From an uncultured Mollicutes bacterium (GTDB taxonomy: Bacteria; Bacillota_I; Bacilli_A; RF39; UBA660): DNA of 40,045 nucleotides. The stretch is from assembly GCA_900550145.1 (NCBI GenBank), contig URRF01000007.1:1-40045 (forward strand), read 5' to 3'. Positions within the stretch are counted from its first letter, which is position 1. Every line of letters starts with the position of its first letter. Below, piece after piece: positions 1-8,636 of this stretch. The notes beneath the pieces were generated by a model. The model saw only the letters and a program-made list of their open reading frames with translations, did not search any database and was not told the origin of the DNA. A program made the translations under genes and the position numbers.

Positions 1-1
1 T

Positions 2-1921
2 GGAAAATTATCAGTAAGCAAAAAGGGATTTGGCTTTGTAATAATGGAAAATGAACCAGATATTCACATTAAAAAAGAAAATATGAATGGTGCAATACAC
101 AATGATTTAGTTGCGTGTGAATATATATCTGAAGAAGAAGGAAGAATAGTAAAAATCATAGATAGAAGTTTTGATACTATTATAGGAGAATATACAGTTG
201 ATACTGATAATAAAGGCAAAATAATACTAGATGATACTAGAATGAAAATAGATATAATAATTGATGAAAAGAATAGAAATGGTGCTATGCCAGGACATAA
301 AGTCATAGTAAAACCATATACACAAATAGGAAATAATAAATATTATGGAGAAGTAATTAAAATTCTTGGTCATAAAGATGATGTTGGAATAGATATATTA
401 TCAAAAGTATATGAACATGATATAGAACCAAACTTCAGTGAAGAAACTCTAGAAGAAATAAAAAACATAAAATCAGAAGTTACAGAAGATGATATTGCTT
501 TTAGAAAAGATTTAAGAGACAAAGTAATATTTACTATAGATGGAGATGATGCTAAGGACTTTGATGATGCAGTTAGTATTGAAAAATTACCTAATGGGAA
601 TTATAAACTAGGTGTTCATATAGCAGATGTTACACATTATGTAAAAGAAAATACTGCTTTAGGACGAGATGCAGAAGAAAGAGGAACATCAGTATATCTT
701 GTTGATAGAGTAGTTCCTATGTTGCCACACATTCTATCAAATGGTATTTGTTCATTAAATCCACATGTAGATAGATTAACGTTATCATGTGACATGGAAA
801 TTAATGCAAACGGTAAAGTGCTAAATTATGATATATATGAATCAGTTATAAACTCTAAATTAAGAATGACTTACAAAAAAGCAAATATGATTTTAGAAGA
901 TGGAATTATACCAGAAGGATATGAAGAATTCATAAAAGAGCTAAAAGACATGGCAGAGTTGTCAAAAGTATTACGAAAAATGAAGTTACAAAGAGGCGAA
1001 ATTTGCTTTGATGTAAAAGAAGCAAAAATAATTGTAGATGAAGAATGCAAACCAATTGAAATTGGTGAGAGAGAACGTGGCACATCAGAAAAAATGATAG
1101 AAGACTTTATGATTGTAGCAAACGAAACAGTAGCAGAATATATAACTAATTTTGGATATCCTATGATGTATCGTATACACGAAGCTCCTAGAGAAAAGAA
1201 ATTAAAAGAATTTTTAGATTTACTTAAAGCACTTGGACATAAAGTTAAATTTAAAGGCAAATTAAAAGATATAAAGCCAAAACAAGTGCAAGAAATATTA
1301 GATGGATTAAAAGATTCTCCTGATTATGAAATGTTATCAGAATTAGGACTTAGGGCTATGCAAAAAGCAATATATAGTACAGAAAATGCTGGTCACTTTG
1401 CACTTGCTGCTAAATTATATTGTCACTTTACAAGTCCTATAAGAAGATTTCCAGATGATACAGTACACAGAGTATTAAAAATGATATTGCACGGTGAGGA
1501 ATTAACAGCAAATGATTTAAATAAACTTCAAAAACAATTAGAAAGACAAGCAGAACACTCATCATTAAAAGAAAGAAATTCTGTTGAATGCGAACGTGAT
1601 GTAGAAGATATGAAAATGGCTGAATACATGCAAGATCACATCGGGGAAACATTTGAAGCAAAAGTTGCAAGCGTAGTTCCTTCCGGAATGTTCGTAAGAT
1701 TAAAAAACAGAATAGAAGGAAGAGTACATGTTGGCTCTATGGAAGGAGATTATTATATTGTTGATGAACCATCACAAAGTATAATAGGAAAAAAATCTGG
1801 AATAAGGTACACTATTGGTGATGAAGTAGAAGTAAAAGCAGTAGATGCATCAAAAGTAGAAGGTACTATAGATTTTGAATTAGTGAAGAAAAAGAGGTTA
1901 AAATATGAAAAGAAGAGCTAA
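2..1921 (+). CDS. rnr: Ribonuclease R, 5'-truncated by the window edge
   Basis: RNase R is a processive 3'-5' exoribonuclease of the RNB/RNase II family that degrades structured RNA and works with SmpB-tmRNA in removing defective messages. The frame is open from base 2 (reads GKLSVSKKGFGFV before the first internal Met at base 44), so the true start lies left of the window. A cold-shock-like OB segment comes first, then the RNB catalytic core with the Asp cluster DGDDAKDFDDAV (about residues 165-176 from the internal Met), HIADVTHYV, and the YxSxxxAGHFALA and CHFTSPIRRFPD motifs. A C-terminal S1 domain (VPSGMFVRLKNRIEGRVH) and a basic tail follow. It overlaps the next gene by 17 bases, and smpB and ssrA follow, the usual Bacillota arrangement. 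Identification is secure. Confidence 0.96.
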   Translation, partial: GKLSVSKKGFGFVIMENEPDIHIKKENMNGAIHNDLVACEYISEEEGRIVKIIDRSFDTIIGEYTVDTDNKGKIILDDTRMKIDIIIDEKNRNGAMPGHKVIVKPYTQIGNNKYYGEVIKILGHKDDVGIDILSKVYEHDIEPNFSEETLEEIKNIKSEVTEDDIAFRKDLRDKVIFTIDGDDAKDFDDAVSIEKLPNGNYKLGVHIADVTHYVKENTALGRDAEERGTSVYLVDRVVPMLPHILSNGICSLNPHVDRLTLSCDMEINANGKVLNYDIYESVINSKLRMTYKKANMILEDGIIPEGYEEFIKELKDMAELSKVLRKMKLQRGEICFDVKEAKIIVDEECKPIEIGERERGTSEKMIEDFMIVANETVAEYITNFGYPMMYRIHEAPREKKLKEFLDLLKALGHKVKFKGKLKDIKPKQVQEILDGLKDSPDYEMLSELGLRAMQKAIYSTENAGHFALAAKLYCHFTSPIRRFPDDTVHRVLKMILHGEELTANDLNKLQKQLERQAEHSSLKERNSVECERDVEDMKMAEYMQDHIGETFEAKVASVVPSGMFVRLKNRIEGRVHVGSMEGDYYIVDEPSQSIIGKKSGIRYTIGDEVEVKAVDASKVEGTIDFELVKKKRLKYEKKS

Positions 1922-3077
1922 AAAGGGTCCTATTATAGTAACACTATTATTATTAATAATGTTGATTTTTGGAAGCTTATATGCATTTAAAAATGTATTT
2001 ACTAAAGAAAAAGAAAACGAAAAACCAACAGAGTTAGATAAGGACAAACCAAAAGAAGAAAAAAAATCTTTGACATTTACATTAGCAGGTAACGTATTAG
2101 TAAATAGTAATATGTGGTATGATACCCTAGCAGAAAATAAAACTTATAATTTTAAATATGTATTTGAAGATTTAAAGTCCATAATGAAAAGATCACATAT
2201 CAATTTCTACAGCCAGCAAAGCATAATAGGTGGTAAAGATTTAGGACTTAGTGCATATTACAATTATAATTCACCTACTGATGTTGGTGATGCAATGACT
2301 GATATTGGATTTAATATGGTATCACTTGCTAATTATCATGCTTTTGATAAAAAAATAAAAGGAATAGAAAACTCAATAAAGTATTGGACTGATAAAAACG
2401 TTGCATATTCAGGTACTAGTATAAGCGAAGAAACTAGAAACAAAAATAATATAATAAACAAAAACGGTGTAAAAGTTGGATTATTATCTTATACAATGGG
2501 TACAGACGAAGTTTACAAAGGTACATACGAAATAAACATTTATAGCGATGAACAAGCGAAAAAAGACATTAATGATTTAAAAGATAAAGTTGATATAGTT
2601 ATGGTTTCTATTGATTGGGGAAATACTGGTAGAGTAGAAGTAACTGATAAGCAAAAACAAACAGCAACATATTTATCTGAATTAGGAGCAGATATTATAG
2701 TTGGAAATACTGGATACTCAATACAAACAATAGAAAAAATAAATAATACTATAGTGTTTTATTCACTTGGTAATCTATTATCAGGACATACAATGGTTGA
2801 TTCTAGAATAAGTGCTGTAATAGATTTTAAAGTTAATTTAACAGAAAAAGAAGATGAAAGAAAAATAGAATTCAAAAACATAAAAGTATTACTAACTTAC
2901 GCATACAACAATGATAATACTGATTACAAAGTAATTCCATTTAATAAGTTAGACAAAGAATTAAAAAATTATAAAACTTATTATGATAAATATACAGAGA
3001 TACTAACAAAAAACGAAAAAGAAGTTACTCTTTATAAAATAGGTGACGAAAATGGAAATACAAAACAAGAAAGCTAA
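1905..3077 (+). CDS. CapA-family (PGA_cap) membrane-anchored protein, probably catalytically altered
   Basis: Residues about 8-28 form a hydrophobic N-terminal anchor, followed by a charged Lys/Glu linker and then a domain with the CapA/PgsA fold order (LTFTLAGNVLV, SLANYHAFD, VMVSIDWG, GADIIVGNTGYS, FYSLGNLLSG). CapA proteins are calcineurin-like phosphoesterase relatives linked to poly-gamma-glutamate or cell-surface metabolism. Family metal-binding positions look changed: GD is GN, ANNH is ANYH, HWG is DWG and the GxHPH loop is GNTGY. The fold is therefore recognisable but activity is doubtful. The start ATG lies inside the end of rnr (17-base overlap) and the 3' end overlaps smpB by 26 bases, so the three genes are translationally coupled. 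The function in this setting is unknown. Confidence 0.75.
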   Translation: MKRRAKKGPIIVTLLLLIMLIFGSLYAFKNVFTKEKENEKPTELDKDKPKEEKKSLTFTLAGNVLVNSNMWYDTLAENKTYNFKYVFEDLKSIMKRSHINFYSQQSIIGGKDLGLSAYYNYNSPTDVGDAMTDIGFNMVSLANYHAFDKKIKGIENSIKYWTDKNVAYSGTSISEETRNKNNIINKNGVKVGLLSYTMGTDEVYKGTYEINIYSDEQAKKDINDLKDKVDIVMVSIDWGNTGRVEVTDKQKQTATYLSELGADIIVGNTGYSIQTIEKINNTIVFYSLGNLLSGHTMVDSRISAVIDFKVNLTEKEDERKIEFKNIKVLLTYAYNNDNTDYKVIPFNKLDKELKNYKTYYDKYTEILTKNEKEVTLYKIGDENGNTKQES

Positions 3078-3486
3078 CTATGATTATTTCATTGAAGATA
3101 CCTATGAATGTGGAATTGTCTTAAAGGGCTCAGAAATAAAATCAATACGAAATGGTAAAGCAAATATAAAAGATAGTTATGGTATTATAAAAAATAACGA
3201 ATTATACATTTTAAATATGCATATATCTAAATATGAAAATAGTGGAGTATTTAGTCCTGATGAACTAAGAACAAGAAAATTATTAGTTCATAAAAAAGAA
3301 ATATACAAACTAAAACAAAAAATAAATCAAGAAGGATATACACTTATACCATTAAAACTATATTTTAAAGACGGTAGAGCAAAAATACTTATCGGAGTTG
3401 CCAAAGGTAAAAAAAATTATGATAAGAGAGAAACTATAAAACAAAGAGATATTGATAAATATAACAAAAAAACTATGAAATATTAG
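3052..3486 (+). CDS. smpB: SsrA-binding protein SmpB
   Basis: SmpB binds the tRNA-like domain of tmRNA and delivers it to stalled ribosomes. The 144-residue protein has the family hallmarks: NKKANYDYFIEDTYECGIVL near the N terminus, GSEIKSIR, a basic C-terminal tail and the GVAKGKKNYDKRE segment. A frame extension starts with GTG nine bases upstream, but that GTG is part of the AGGTGA ribosome-binding site, so the ATG at 3052 is the better start. The gene overlaps the CapA-like gene and is followed 25 bases later by ssrA, its RNA partner. Confidence 0.95.
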   Translation: MEIQNKKANYDYFIEDTYECGIVLKGSEIKSIRNGKANIKDSYGIIKNNELYILNMHISKYENSGVFSPDELRTRKLLVHKKEIYKLKQKINQEGYTLIPLKLYFKDGRAKILIGVAKGKKNYDKRETIKQRDIDKYNKKTMKY

Positions 3487-3496
3487 TTTTTTTTGC

Positions 3497-3502
3497 TATA
3501 AT
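3497..3502 (+). promoter_or_regulatory. -10 element of the ssrA promoter
   Basis: A perfect TATAAT lies about ten bases before the tmRNA 5' end, immediately after smpB. No good -35 box is visible 17 bases upstream, so only the -10 is claimed. Confidence 0.6.
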
Positions 3503-3511
3503 GAAAGACAT

Positions 3512-3850
3512 GGGGCCGTTATTGGTTTCGACGGGAATATTAGAGTATGAATTGCAAGCCGTAGGTGCTACGTTAAACCCAAAATAAAAATAACTGGAAA
3601 CAGAAATCAATTAGCTTTCGCTTAATTTAGAAGGCAGTCCTATTATTCGTTTTCTTGTGACGATATATGGGCTTGATAAAGCAAGATATATTATTTGCTT
3701 GATTGAGGTAAATAATGAAAGTTATCAATCTAGTTAAAAATTTATTTGTTTATTTTTATGTTTTTAGCGAAATGATTAAATAAACTAAACTTGTAGATAT
3801 TTATATAGCTATATTTTCGGACAGGAGTTCAAGTCTCCTCGGCTCCACCA
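3512..3850 (+). ncRNA. ssrA: Transfer-messenger RNA (tmRNA)
   Basis: The 5' end GGGGCCGTTATTGG then TTTCGACGGG, and the 3' end GAGTTCAAGTCTCC then TCGGCTCCACCA, form the tRNA-like half (acceptor stem GGGGCC/GGCTCC, T-loop TTCAAGT, encoded CCA). The resume reading frame appears to be GGA AAC AGA AAT CAA TTA GCT TTC GCT TAA at 3596-3625, giving a short tag GNRNQLAFA. It sits directly behind smpB. The length (339 nt) is typical. The exact resume codon is inferred from position and from the hydrophobic tag end. Confidence 0.95.
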
Positions 3851-3861
3851 TTAAGAAAATA

Positions 3862-3890
3862 AACTCTTATTATATAAGGGTTTTTATTTT
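3862..3890 (+). terminator. Intrinsic terminator of ssrA
   Basis: An eight-base stem ACTCTTAT / ATAAGGGT (one G-U pair) with a TAT loop is followed by TTTTATTTT. Confidence 0.75.
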
Positions 3891-4014
3891 GATTATCAAT
3901 TTCACTTATTGCATTTTTTTAAATATTAAAACAGACATCACTACATTAATAATAAAAATTTGATATTGAAAAACAAATAAGAATGTGATATCCTTAAACT
4001 AGGAGGCGCATGAT

Positions 4015-4563
4015 ATGAATCAAGTGTTAGAATTTTTATCAGAAAATTATATTTATGTAGCGGGAGGTTCGCTTGTTTTAATAATTATTTTAATTATAAT
4101 TATTGCCTTAGGAAACAAAAAGAAAAAGAAAATAGAAAATGCGGGCATGGTAAACTTCAATGATATGCAAGTTGGATCTGTAACAGATGTTGCTCAAAAT
4201 ATGAATCAAATGAATCCAAATATGCCACATACTCAAAGTGTAAGTGATGTTCAATTAAATAATCAAGCAATAAATTCTATAGGAAATTCAGTAGTAGAAC
4301 CGACTACTATACCTATACAACCACAAAATGAGCCGTTAATGCAAAATAATAATGTAGGACAACCAAATATGTCAGTACAAAATTTTGGCGTTGCTCCAGT
4401 AGAGCCATCACCAATTAATACTCCAGTGGAACCAGCTCCAGTAGAGCCATCACCAATTAATACTCCGGTGGAACCACTAGAAATGTTTGGTATAGAAGAA
4501 GTTCCTTCACAACCAAAAGGTAGTGCAGTTGCTGGATTTAGTTCAGTAAACATTGAAAAATAA
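4015..4563 (+). CDS. Hypothetical single-pass membrane protein with Pro-rich repeated tail
   Basis: There is a strong ribosome-binding site (AGGAGG) before the ATG. Residues about 13-33 form a transmembrane helix followed by a KKKKK stop-transfer run, so the 140-residue tail is predicted cytoplasmic. The tail is Asn/Gln/Pro-rich and low-complexity. It holds two copies of the unit APVEPSPINTPVEP, encoded by a 42-bp tandem duplication. No known domain is recognised. It is monocistronic, between the ssrA terminator and its own terminator at 4562-4590. The reverse-strand frame over the repeat is a shadow. Confidence 0.7.
   Translation: MNQVLEFLSENYIYVAGGSLVLIIILIIIIALGNKKKKKIENAGMVNFNDMQVGSVTDVAQNMNQMNPNMPHTQSVSDVQLNNQAINSIGNSVVEPTTIPIQPQNEPLMQNNNVGQPNMSVQNFGVAPVEPSPINTPVEPAPVEPSPINTPVEPLEMFGIEEVPSQPKGSAVAGFSSVNIEK
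4393..4476 (+). repeat. 42-bp tandem duplication inside the membrane protein gene
   Basis: Units 4393-4434 and 4435-4476 differ at one base (CCAGTGG versus CCGGTGG, silent). Each encodes APVEPSPINTPVEP. The unit length is a multiple of three, so copy number can change without a frameshift. Confidence 0.9.
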
Positions 4564-4590
4564 AAAAGCACCTATTTACAGGTGTTTTTT
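4562..4590 (+). terminator. Intrinsic terminator
   Basis: Stem CACCT/AGGTG with an A-run before it and TTTTTT after it, directly at the stop codon of the membrane protein gene. Confidence 0.8.
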
Positions 4591-4640
4591 AATCGATTAA
4601 AATTTTATTATTTTATTGTCTATGAAAAGAAAGCATTATG

Positions 4641-4649
4641 TGTTATAAT
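4641..4649 (+). promoter_or_regulatory. Extended -10 promoter before the lipoprotein gene
   Basis: TG-T-TATAAT lies 24 bases before the start codon and after the preceding terminator. No clear -35 box is visible. It probably serves the lipoprotein-cdaA-cdaR run. Confidence 0.55.
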
Positions 4650-4672
4650 CATACTATGATAGGGGTGGGCAA

Positions 4673-5356
4673 GTGAGAAGGATAAAGATATTATTTCTTT
4701 TTATTGTGCTATTTCTACTTTCTGGATGTACAGCAAATTATAGACTAAGTATTTCTGAAAGTGGAGAAATTGAAGAAGATATAAAGTTTTTGGAATCTAC
4801 TAGTGTTTTAAAAACATTTTCTAATTCCATCCAAAGCGATTTAGATAAAGAATTGCAAAATGTAAAACAAAGTGGTATTTATGATTCATATACTATGGAT
4901 GCTTTTGTTGAAGATGGATATGGAATAGGCACTGGAAAAAGAGTATATTCTTCATTTGATAATTTCAAAAATAATAGTATAATAGTAAATGAAATGTTTG
5001 AGGACATTTCTATTATAGATAATGGAAAAGTAGTTAGTATACATTTGAAACCAGTTTCCAATTTTAAATATTTTGAAGAAAGTAGTATGTATAGTTCATT
5101 ATTAGATAAAGTTAATTTTGAGATTAATATTCCATATAAAGTGATAGATGGAAACTATGACAAAGAAGAAAATGGAGTGTACACGTGGACAATAAATAAA
5201 GGAGAGAGCTTAAAGGGCATAAATATATCTTATAGTACAAATGAGAATATAATTGATAAAATACCTTTATCAATATGGATAATCTCATCAATTATATTTG
5301 TTATATTACTTATTTCAGTGTATGTGTATATTAAATACAAGTTAAATAGTAAATAA
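4673..5356 (+). CDS. Lipoprotein with C-terminal transmembrane helix (LppM-like domain)
   Basis: It starts with GTG behind AGGGGTGGG. The signal peptide ends in the lipobox LLSGC (Cys19), so the protein is predicted lipidated and outside the membrane. A beta-rich domain of about 180 residues beginning YRLSISESGEIEEDIKF resembles the LppM/DUF3153 type. A C-terminal helix (about residues 200-220) with a Lys-rich end anchors it a second time. Twelve bases separate it from cdaA, so cotranscription is likely. The family assignment is tentative; the lipoprotein call is firm. Confidence 0.7.
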   Translation: MRRIKILFLFIVLFLLSGCTANYRLSISESGEIEEDIKFLESTSVLKTFSNSIQSDLDKELQNVKQSGIYDSYTMDAFVEDGYGIGTGKRVYSSFDNFKNNSIIVNEMFEDISIIDNGKVVSIHLKPVSNFKYFEESSMYSSLLDKVNFEINIPYKVIDGNYDKEENGVYTWTINKGESLKGINISYSTNENIIDKIPLSIWIISSIIFVILLISVYVYIKYKLNSK

Positions 5357-5367
5357 TAGGAGGAGTT

Positions 5368-6183
5368 ATGACTACAGATTTGATTTTAACAATATTAAGA
5401 GATGTTATAGACATATGTTTAGTATGGCTATGTCTATATTACATACTAAAGAATATAAAGAACAATGTAAAAATGAGTATGTTATTTAAAGGATTAATAA
5501 TATTACTTATAATTAAAATATTATCGGATTTACTAGATTTGCATACTATTGGTTTATTATTAGAATACATAATTATGTGGGGACCATTGGCACTAATAAT
5601 TATATTCCAACCAGAAATACGTAATACATTAGAGCAATTAGGCAGAACACAATTGTTAGGTCGTCATAAAACATTAACCGTATCTGAAAGAGAAAAGATG
5701 GTTTCAGAGATAGTAACTGCTGTAGAATATTTAAAGAAGAATAGAATAGGAGCTTTAATAGTAATAGAAAGAGATTATAGTTTAAGAGAATACATTGAAC
5801 GTTCAAAAAAAATATATGCTGAAATTTCTAGCGATTTACTTATCTCAATATTTTATCCTAACAATCCATTGCATGATGGTGGTGTAATTATTCAAGGAGA
5901 TAAAATTACTAGTGCAGGAGTTATATTTCCTACTAGTGTAGATATGAAAATCGGAAAAAGGTTGGGAACAAGACATAGAGCTGCTATTGGAATAACTGAA
6001 GAATCTGATTGTATTTCTTTAATTGTTTCAGAAGAAACTGGTAGAGTTTCTATAGCAATTAATGGAGATTTAAGTTATAACTTAACACTTGACGATGTAA
6101 GGATAATCTTATTAGAAGAATTGCAACCAAAAACAGATTTTGACAATGATGAAATCGAAACAGAAGGTGATAATGATGAGTAA
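5368..6183 (+). CDS. cdaA: Diadenylate cyclase CdaA
   Basis: CdaA condenses two ATP to c-di-AMP, the second messenger that controls potassium and osmolyte transport and wall homeostasis. The 271-residue protein has three N-terminal transmembrane helices (about residues 10-75) and a DisA_N cyclase domain with the active-site motifs DGG (residues 170-172, in NPLHDGGVII) and RHR (202-204, in GTRHRAAIG). The acidic C-terminal tail is variable in the family. The AGGAGG ribosome site is strong. It overlaps the next gene, cdaR, by 8 bases, the conserved pairing. glmM, often third in this operon, is absent here. Confidence 0.95.
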   Translation: MTTDLILTILRDVIDICLVWLCLYYILKNIKNNVKMSMLFKGLIILLIIKILSDLLDLHTIGLLLEYIIMWGPLALIIIFQPEIRNTLEQLGRTQLLGRHKTLTVSEREKMVSEIVTAVEYLKKNRIGALIVIERDYSLREYIERSKKIYAEISSDLLISIFYPNNPLHDGGVIIQGDKITSAGVIFPTSVDMKIGKRLGTRHRAAIGITEESDCISLIVSEETGRVSIAINGDLSYNLTLDDVRIILLEELQPKTDFDNDEIETEGDNDE

Positions 6184-7522
6184 GATTAGAATAATTTTTA
6201 GAAAAATAGTTAAGTTCTTTGATAAAAAAATTATTACCCCTATAACAAAGTTTTTTGTATGGTTAACAGAAAAAACAAAAGATAAGGGTAAAAACTTTGA
6301 AAGAATATTATCAAGAAAAAGTAGTTTAGTAATTCTGTCATTATTGATTGCTGTATTTATTTTCTTTTACGTAGATACAAAATCAACTACAATACTAGAA
6401 ACAGCAGCAGAAGTATTATATAAACAACCAGTAAATGTAATATATAACGAAGAGTCATATGTTATAGAAGGTATTCCTGAAACAGTAGATATAACTATGA
6501 TAGGTAGAAAATCAGATCTATATTTGGCAAAACAATTACCTGTTGATACGGTAGATATAGACTTAAAAGATTTAAAACCAGGTACTCATAAGGTAACTTT
6601 AAAATATAAAGGTGCTATAGATACAATAAATTATAAACTTGATCCATCTGTTGCTACAGTCGTTATATATTCAAAAATGTCAGAAGTAAGAACAGTTAGT
6701 GTTGATATATTAAATCAAGATAAATTAAATTCAAAATTATCGATTTCTAAGGTTGAAATAGATAGACAAGAAGTAATTATTAAAGGACCACAGTATAAAT
6801 TAGATAAAGTTGCAACAGTAAAAGCACTAGTAGACATAAATAATATTGCTAATCCTAAAGAAGGAACAGAGATACTATCAGATGTACAACTTATTGCATA
6901 TGATGAAAAAGGTACAGTAATAGATGTTGAAATTGTACCATCTAAAGTAACTGCTACTATTGAGATTTCTTCTCCAAGTAAAGTGGTACCTATAAAAATA
7001 ATTCCTAAAGGAAATGTATCGTTTGGTAAAGCGATAAGCAATATTACATCTAGCGTTGAAAGCGTTACTATATATGGAGATGAAGAAACACTTTCAAATA
7101 TTAAAAATATAGAAGTAGAAGTTGATGTTACAGGGCTTGATTCTACAAAGAAATATACTCCAACAATTAAAAAACCAAGTGGAGTAAGATATATTAGTCA
7201 AACATCTACAAATGTTACAATAGACGTAGAAAGCGAATCAACTAAAGAATTAGAGAACATCCAACTAGAATATGTCAACTTGTCGCCAAACTATTCACCA
7301 AATGCAAATAGTGACTCTGATAAATATGTAACAGTAGTAGCAAAAGGTGTTAAATCAGTTTTGGATTCAATTACTGAAGAAAATGTTAAGGTATATGTTG
7401 ATTTAAAAGGATATGGACCTGGAAAGCACGAAGTAGATGTAATAGTAGAAGGTAGTGATGTTAGAGTATCATATACACCGAAAGTAAAAAAGGTAACATT
7501 AATAATAACTCGAAAGAGATAG
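6176..7522 (+). CDS. cdaR: CdaA regulator CdaR (YbbR-domain protein)
   Basis: CdaR is a membrane-anchored extracytoplasmic protein that binds and modulates CdaA. The start at 6176 is preferred over an upstream in-frame ATG at 6140 because it has the GAAGGTGA ribosome site and gives the short overlap with cdaA. A basic N terminus is followed by one transmembrane helix (about residues 42-60 of this start) and then four YbbR-type beta repeats (recurring VDxxxLxxGxHxVxL and VxxxPxxVxVxI patterns). The length of 448 residues is normal. Confidence 0.92.
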   Translation: MSKIRIIFRKIVKFFDKKIITPITKFFVWLTEKTKDKGKNFERILSRKSSLVILSLLIAVFIFFYVDTKSTTILETAAEVLYKQPVNVIYNEESYVIEGIPETVDITMIGRKSDLYLAKQLPVDTVDIDLKDLKPGTHKVTLKYKGAIDTINYKLDPSVATVVIYSKMSEVRTVSVDILNQDKLNSKLSISKVEIDRQEVIIKGPQYKLDKVATVKALVDINNIANPKEGTEILSDVQLIAYDEKGTVIDVEIVPSKVTATIEISSPSKVVPIKIIPKGNVSFGKAISNITSSVESVTIYGDEETLSNIKNIEVEVDVTGLDSTKKYTPTIKKPSGVRYISQTSTNVTIDVESESTKELENIQLEYVNLSPNYSPNANSDSDKYVTVVAKGVKSVLDSITEENVKVYVDLKGYGPGKHEVDVIVEGSDVRVSYTPKVKKVTLIITRKR

Positions 7523-7581
7523 AATATGTTCTATTTCTTTTTCTTTTTAATATGCTTATATAGAAAATACCTAAGCAAACA

Positions 7582-7610
7582 TTGACTTTTTAACCAAATT
7601 TTAGTATTAT
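7582..7610 (+). promoter_or_regulatory. Sigma-A promoter of rplM-rpsI
   Basis: TTGACT, a 17-base spacer, TATTAT. The predicted start near 7617 gives a leader of about 70 nt that contains the hairpin at 7638-7663. Confidence 0.8.
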
Positions 7611-7637
7611 TTATATTGGTACATTTTTACACATCCC

Positions 7638-7663
7638 ATATCATAGAGTTTCCGCTATGATAT
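7638..7663 (+). promoter_or_regulatory. Hairpin in the rplM leader (candidate L13 leader)
   Basis: A perfect nine-base stem ATATCATAG / CTATGATAT around an eight-base loop lies in the 5' untranslated region of rplM. Bacillota often have an L13 autoregulatory leader at this place. The match to that RNA family is by position and has not been tested with a covariance model. Confidence 0.5.
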
Positions 7664-7689
7664 ACATAAAAAGAAGGGAGAAATATAAT

Positions 7690-8121
7690 ATGACAACTTT
7701 TATGCAAAAAAAAGCTGAGGTTGAGCGTAAATGGTATATAATCGATGCTACTGATTTACCATTAGGTCGTGTTGCTTCAAAAGCAGCTCACATATTACGC
7801 GGAAAACACAAAGTTACTTTTACACCACATGTTGATTGTGGAGATTACGTAATAATACTTAATGCTTCAAATGTTAAATTAACTGGTAACAAATTAACTG
7901 ATAAAATGTACTATAATCATAGTGGTTACACAGGTGGTTTAAGAATTAGAAGTGCTAAGGAAATGAAAGAAAGATATCCAGAAGAAATGATTGAAAGAGC
8001 AGTTAAAGGAATGTTACCTAAAGGAAGATTAGGAAGACAAATGTATAAAAAATTATTTGTATATGCTGGTAATGAACACAAACATCTTGCACAAAAACCA
8101 GTAGAGATAAAGGTTAAATAG
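7690..8121 (+). CDS. rplM: 50S ribosomal protein L13
   Basis: The 143-residue protein has the L13 signatures WYIIDATDLPLGRVAS, LRGKHK, YYNHSGYTGG and the AVKGMLPKGRLGRQ segment. The ATG at 7690 follows GAAGGGAG. An in-frame ATG at 7657 lies in the leader hairpin and is rejected. It is the first gene of the universal rplM-rpsI operon, eight bases ahead of rpsI. Confidence 0.97.
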   Translation: MTTFMQKKAEVERKWYIIDATDLPLGRVASKAAHILRGKHKVTFTPHVDCGDYVIILNASNVKLTGNKLTDKMYYNHSGYTGGLRIRSAKEMKERYPEEMIERAVKGMLPKGRLGRQMYKKLFVYAGNEHKHLAQKPVEIKVK

Positions 8122-8129
8122 GAGGATTT

Positions 8130-8549
8130 ATGGCAGAAAAGAAAATATATGCTGGAACAGGTCATAGAAAAACTTCAATAGCAAAAGTTAGAATGACTCC
8201 AGGTAAAGGAAAAATAACTGTTAATGGAAAAGATGTAAATGAATATTTACCTTTCCCAACATTAGTTATGGATTTATGTCAACCACTTGATGTAACTAAC
8301 ATGAGAGATAAATTTGATGTAGATGCACAAGTAAGTGGTGGTGGATTCTCTGGTCAAACTGGTGCAATTCGTTTAGGAATAACAAGAGCTCTACTTGAAT
8401 ATGATAAAAATACAGATCCAACAAGTGAAACTTCTTTTAGAAGAATATTAAAAGCACATGGATTTATTACAAGAGATTCAAGAAAGAAAGAAAGAAAGAA
8501 ACCTGGACTTAAAAAAGCTCGTAGAGCACCACAATTCAGTAAACGTTAA
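8130..8549 (+). CDS. rpsI: 30S ribosomal protein S9
   Basis: It is 139 residues long with the S9 pattern: GTGHRKTSIAKVRMTPG at the start, QVSGGGFSGQTGAIRLGI in the middle and the basic C terminus ending QFSKR that reaches the ribosomal P site. The AGGAGG ribosome site lies in the short gap behind rplM. A terminator follows. Confidence 0.97.
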   Translation: MAEKKIYAGTGHRKTSIAKVRMTPGKGKITVNGKDVNEYLPFPTLVMDLCQPLDVTNMRDKFDVDAQVSGGGFSGQTGAIRLGITRALLEYDKNTDPTSETSFRRILKAHGFITRDSRKKERKKPGLKKARRAPQFSKR

Positions 8550-8561
8550 TAGTAACTTTAT

Positions 8562-8588
8562 GAAGAACTGTTTAGTTCTTCTTTTTTT
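8562..8588 (+). terminator. Intrinsic terminator of rplM-rpsI
   Basis: Stem GAAGAACT / AGTTCTTC with a GTTT loop and a run of seven T. Confidence 0.9.
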
Positions 8589-8636
8589 TAACCTTTATAA
8601 TATAATTACATATTATATTATGAAGGGAGTGAAAAT

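Noticed and set aside
871..1260. Antisense ORF in rnr (and similar antisense frames elsewhere)
   Set aside because: These are shadows of strongly coding frames in AT-rich sequence with no independent start signals.
4263..4571. Reverse-strand repeat protein (GDGSTGAGSTG-like)
   Set aside because: It is the antisense shadow of the Pro-rich repeat of the membrane protein and lacks a ribosome site.
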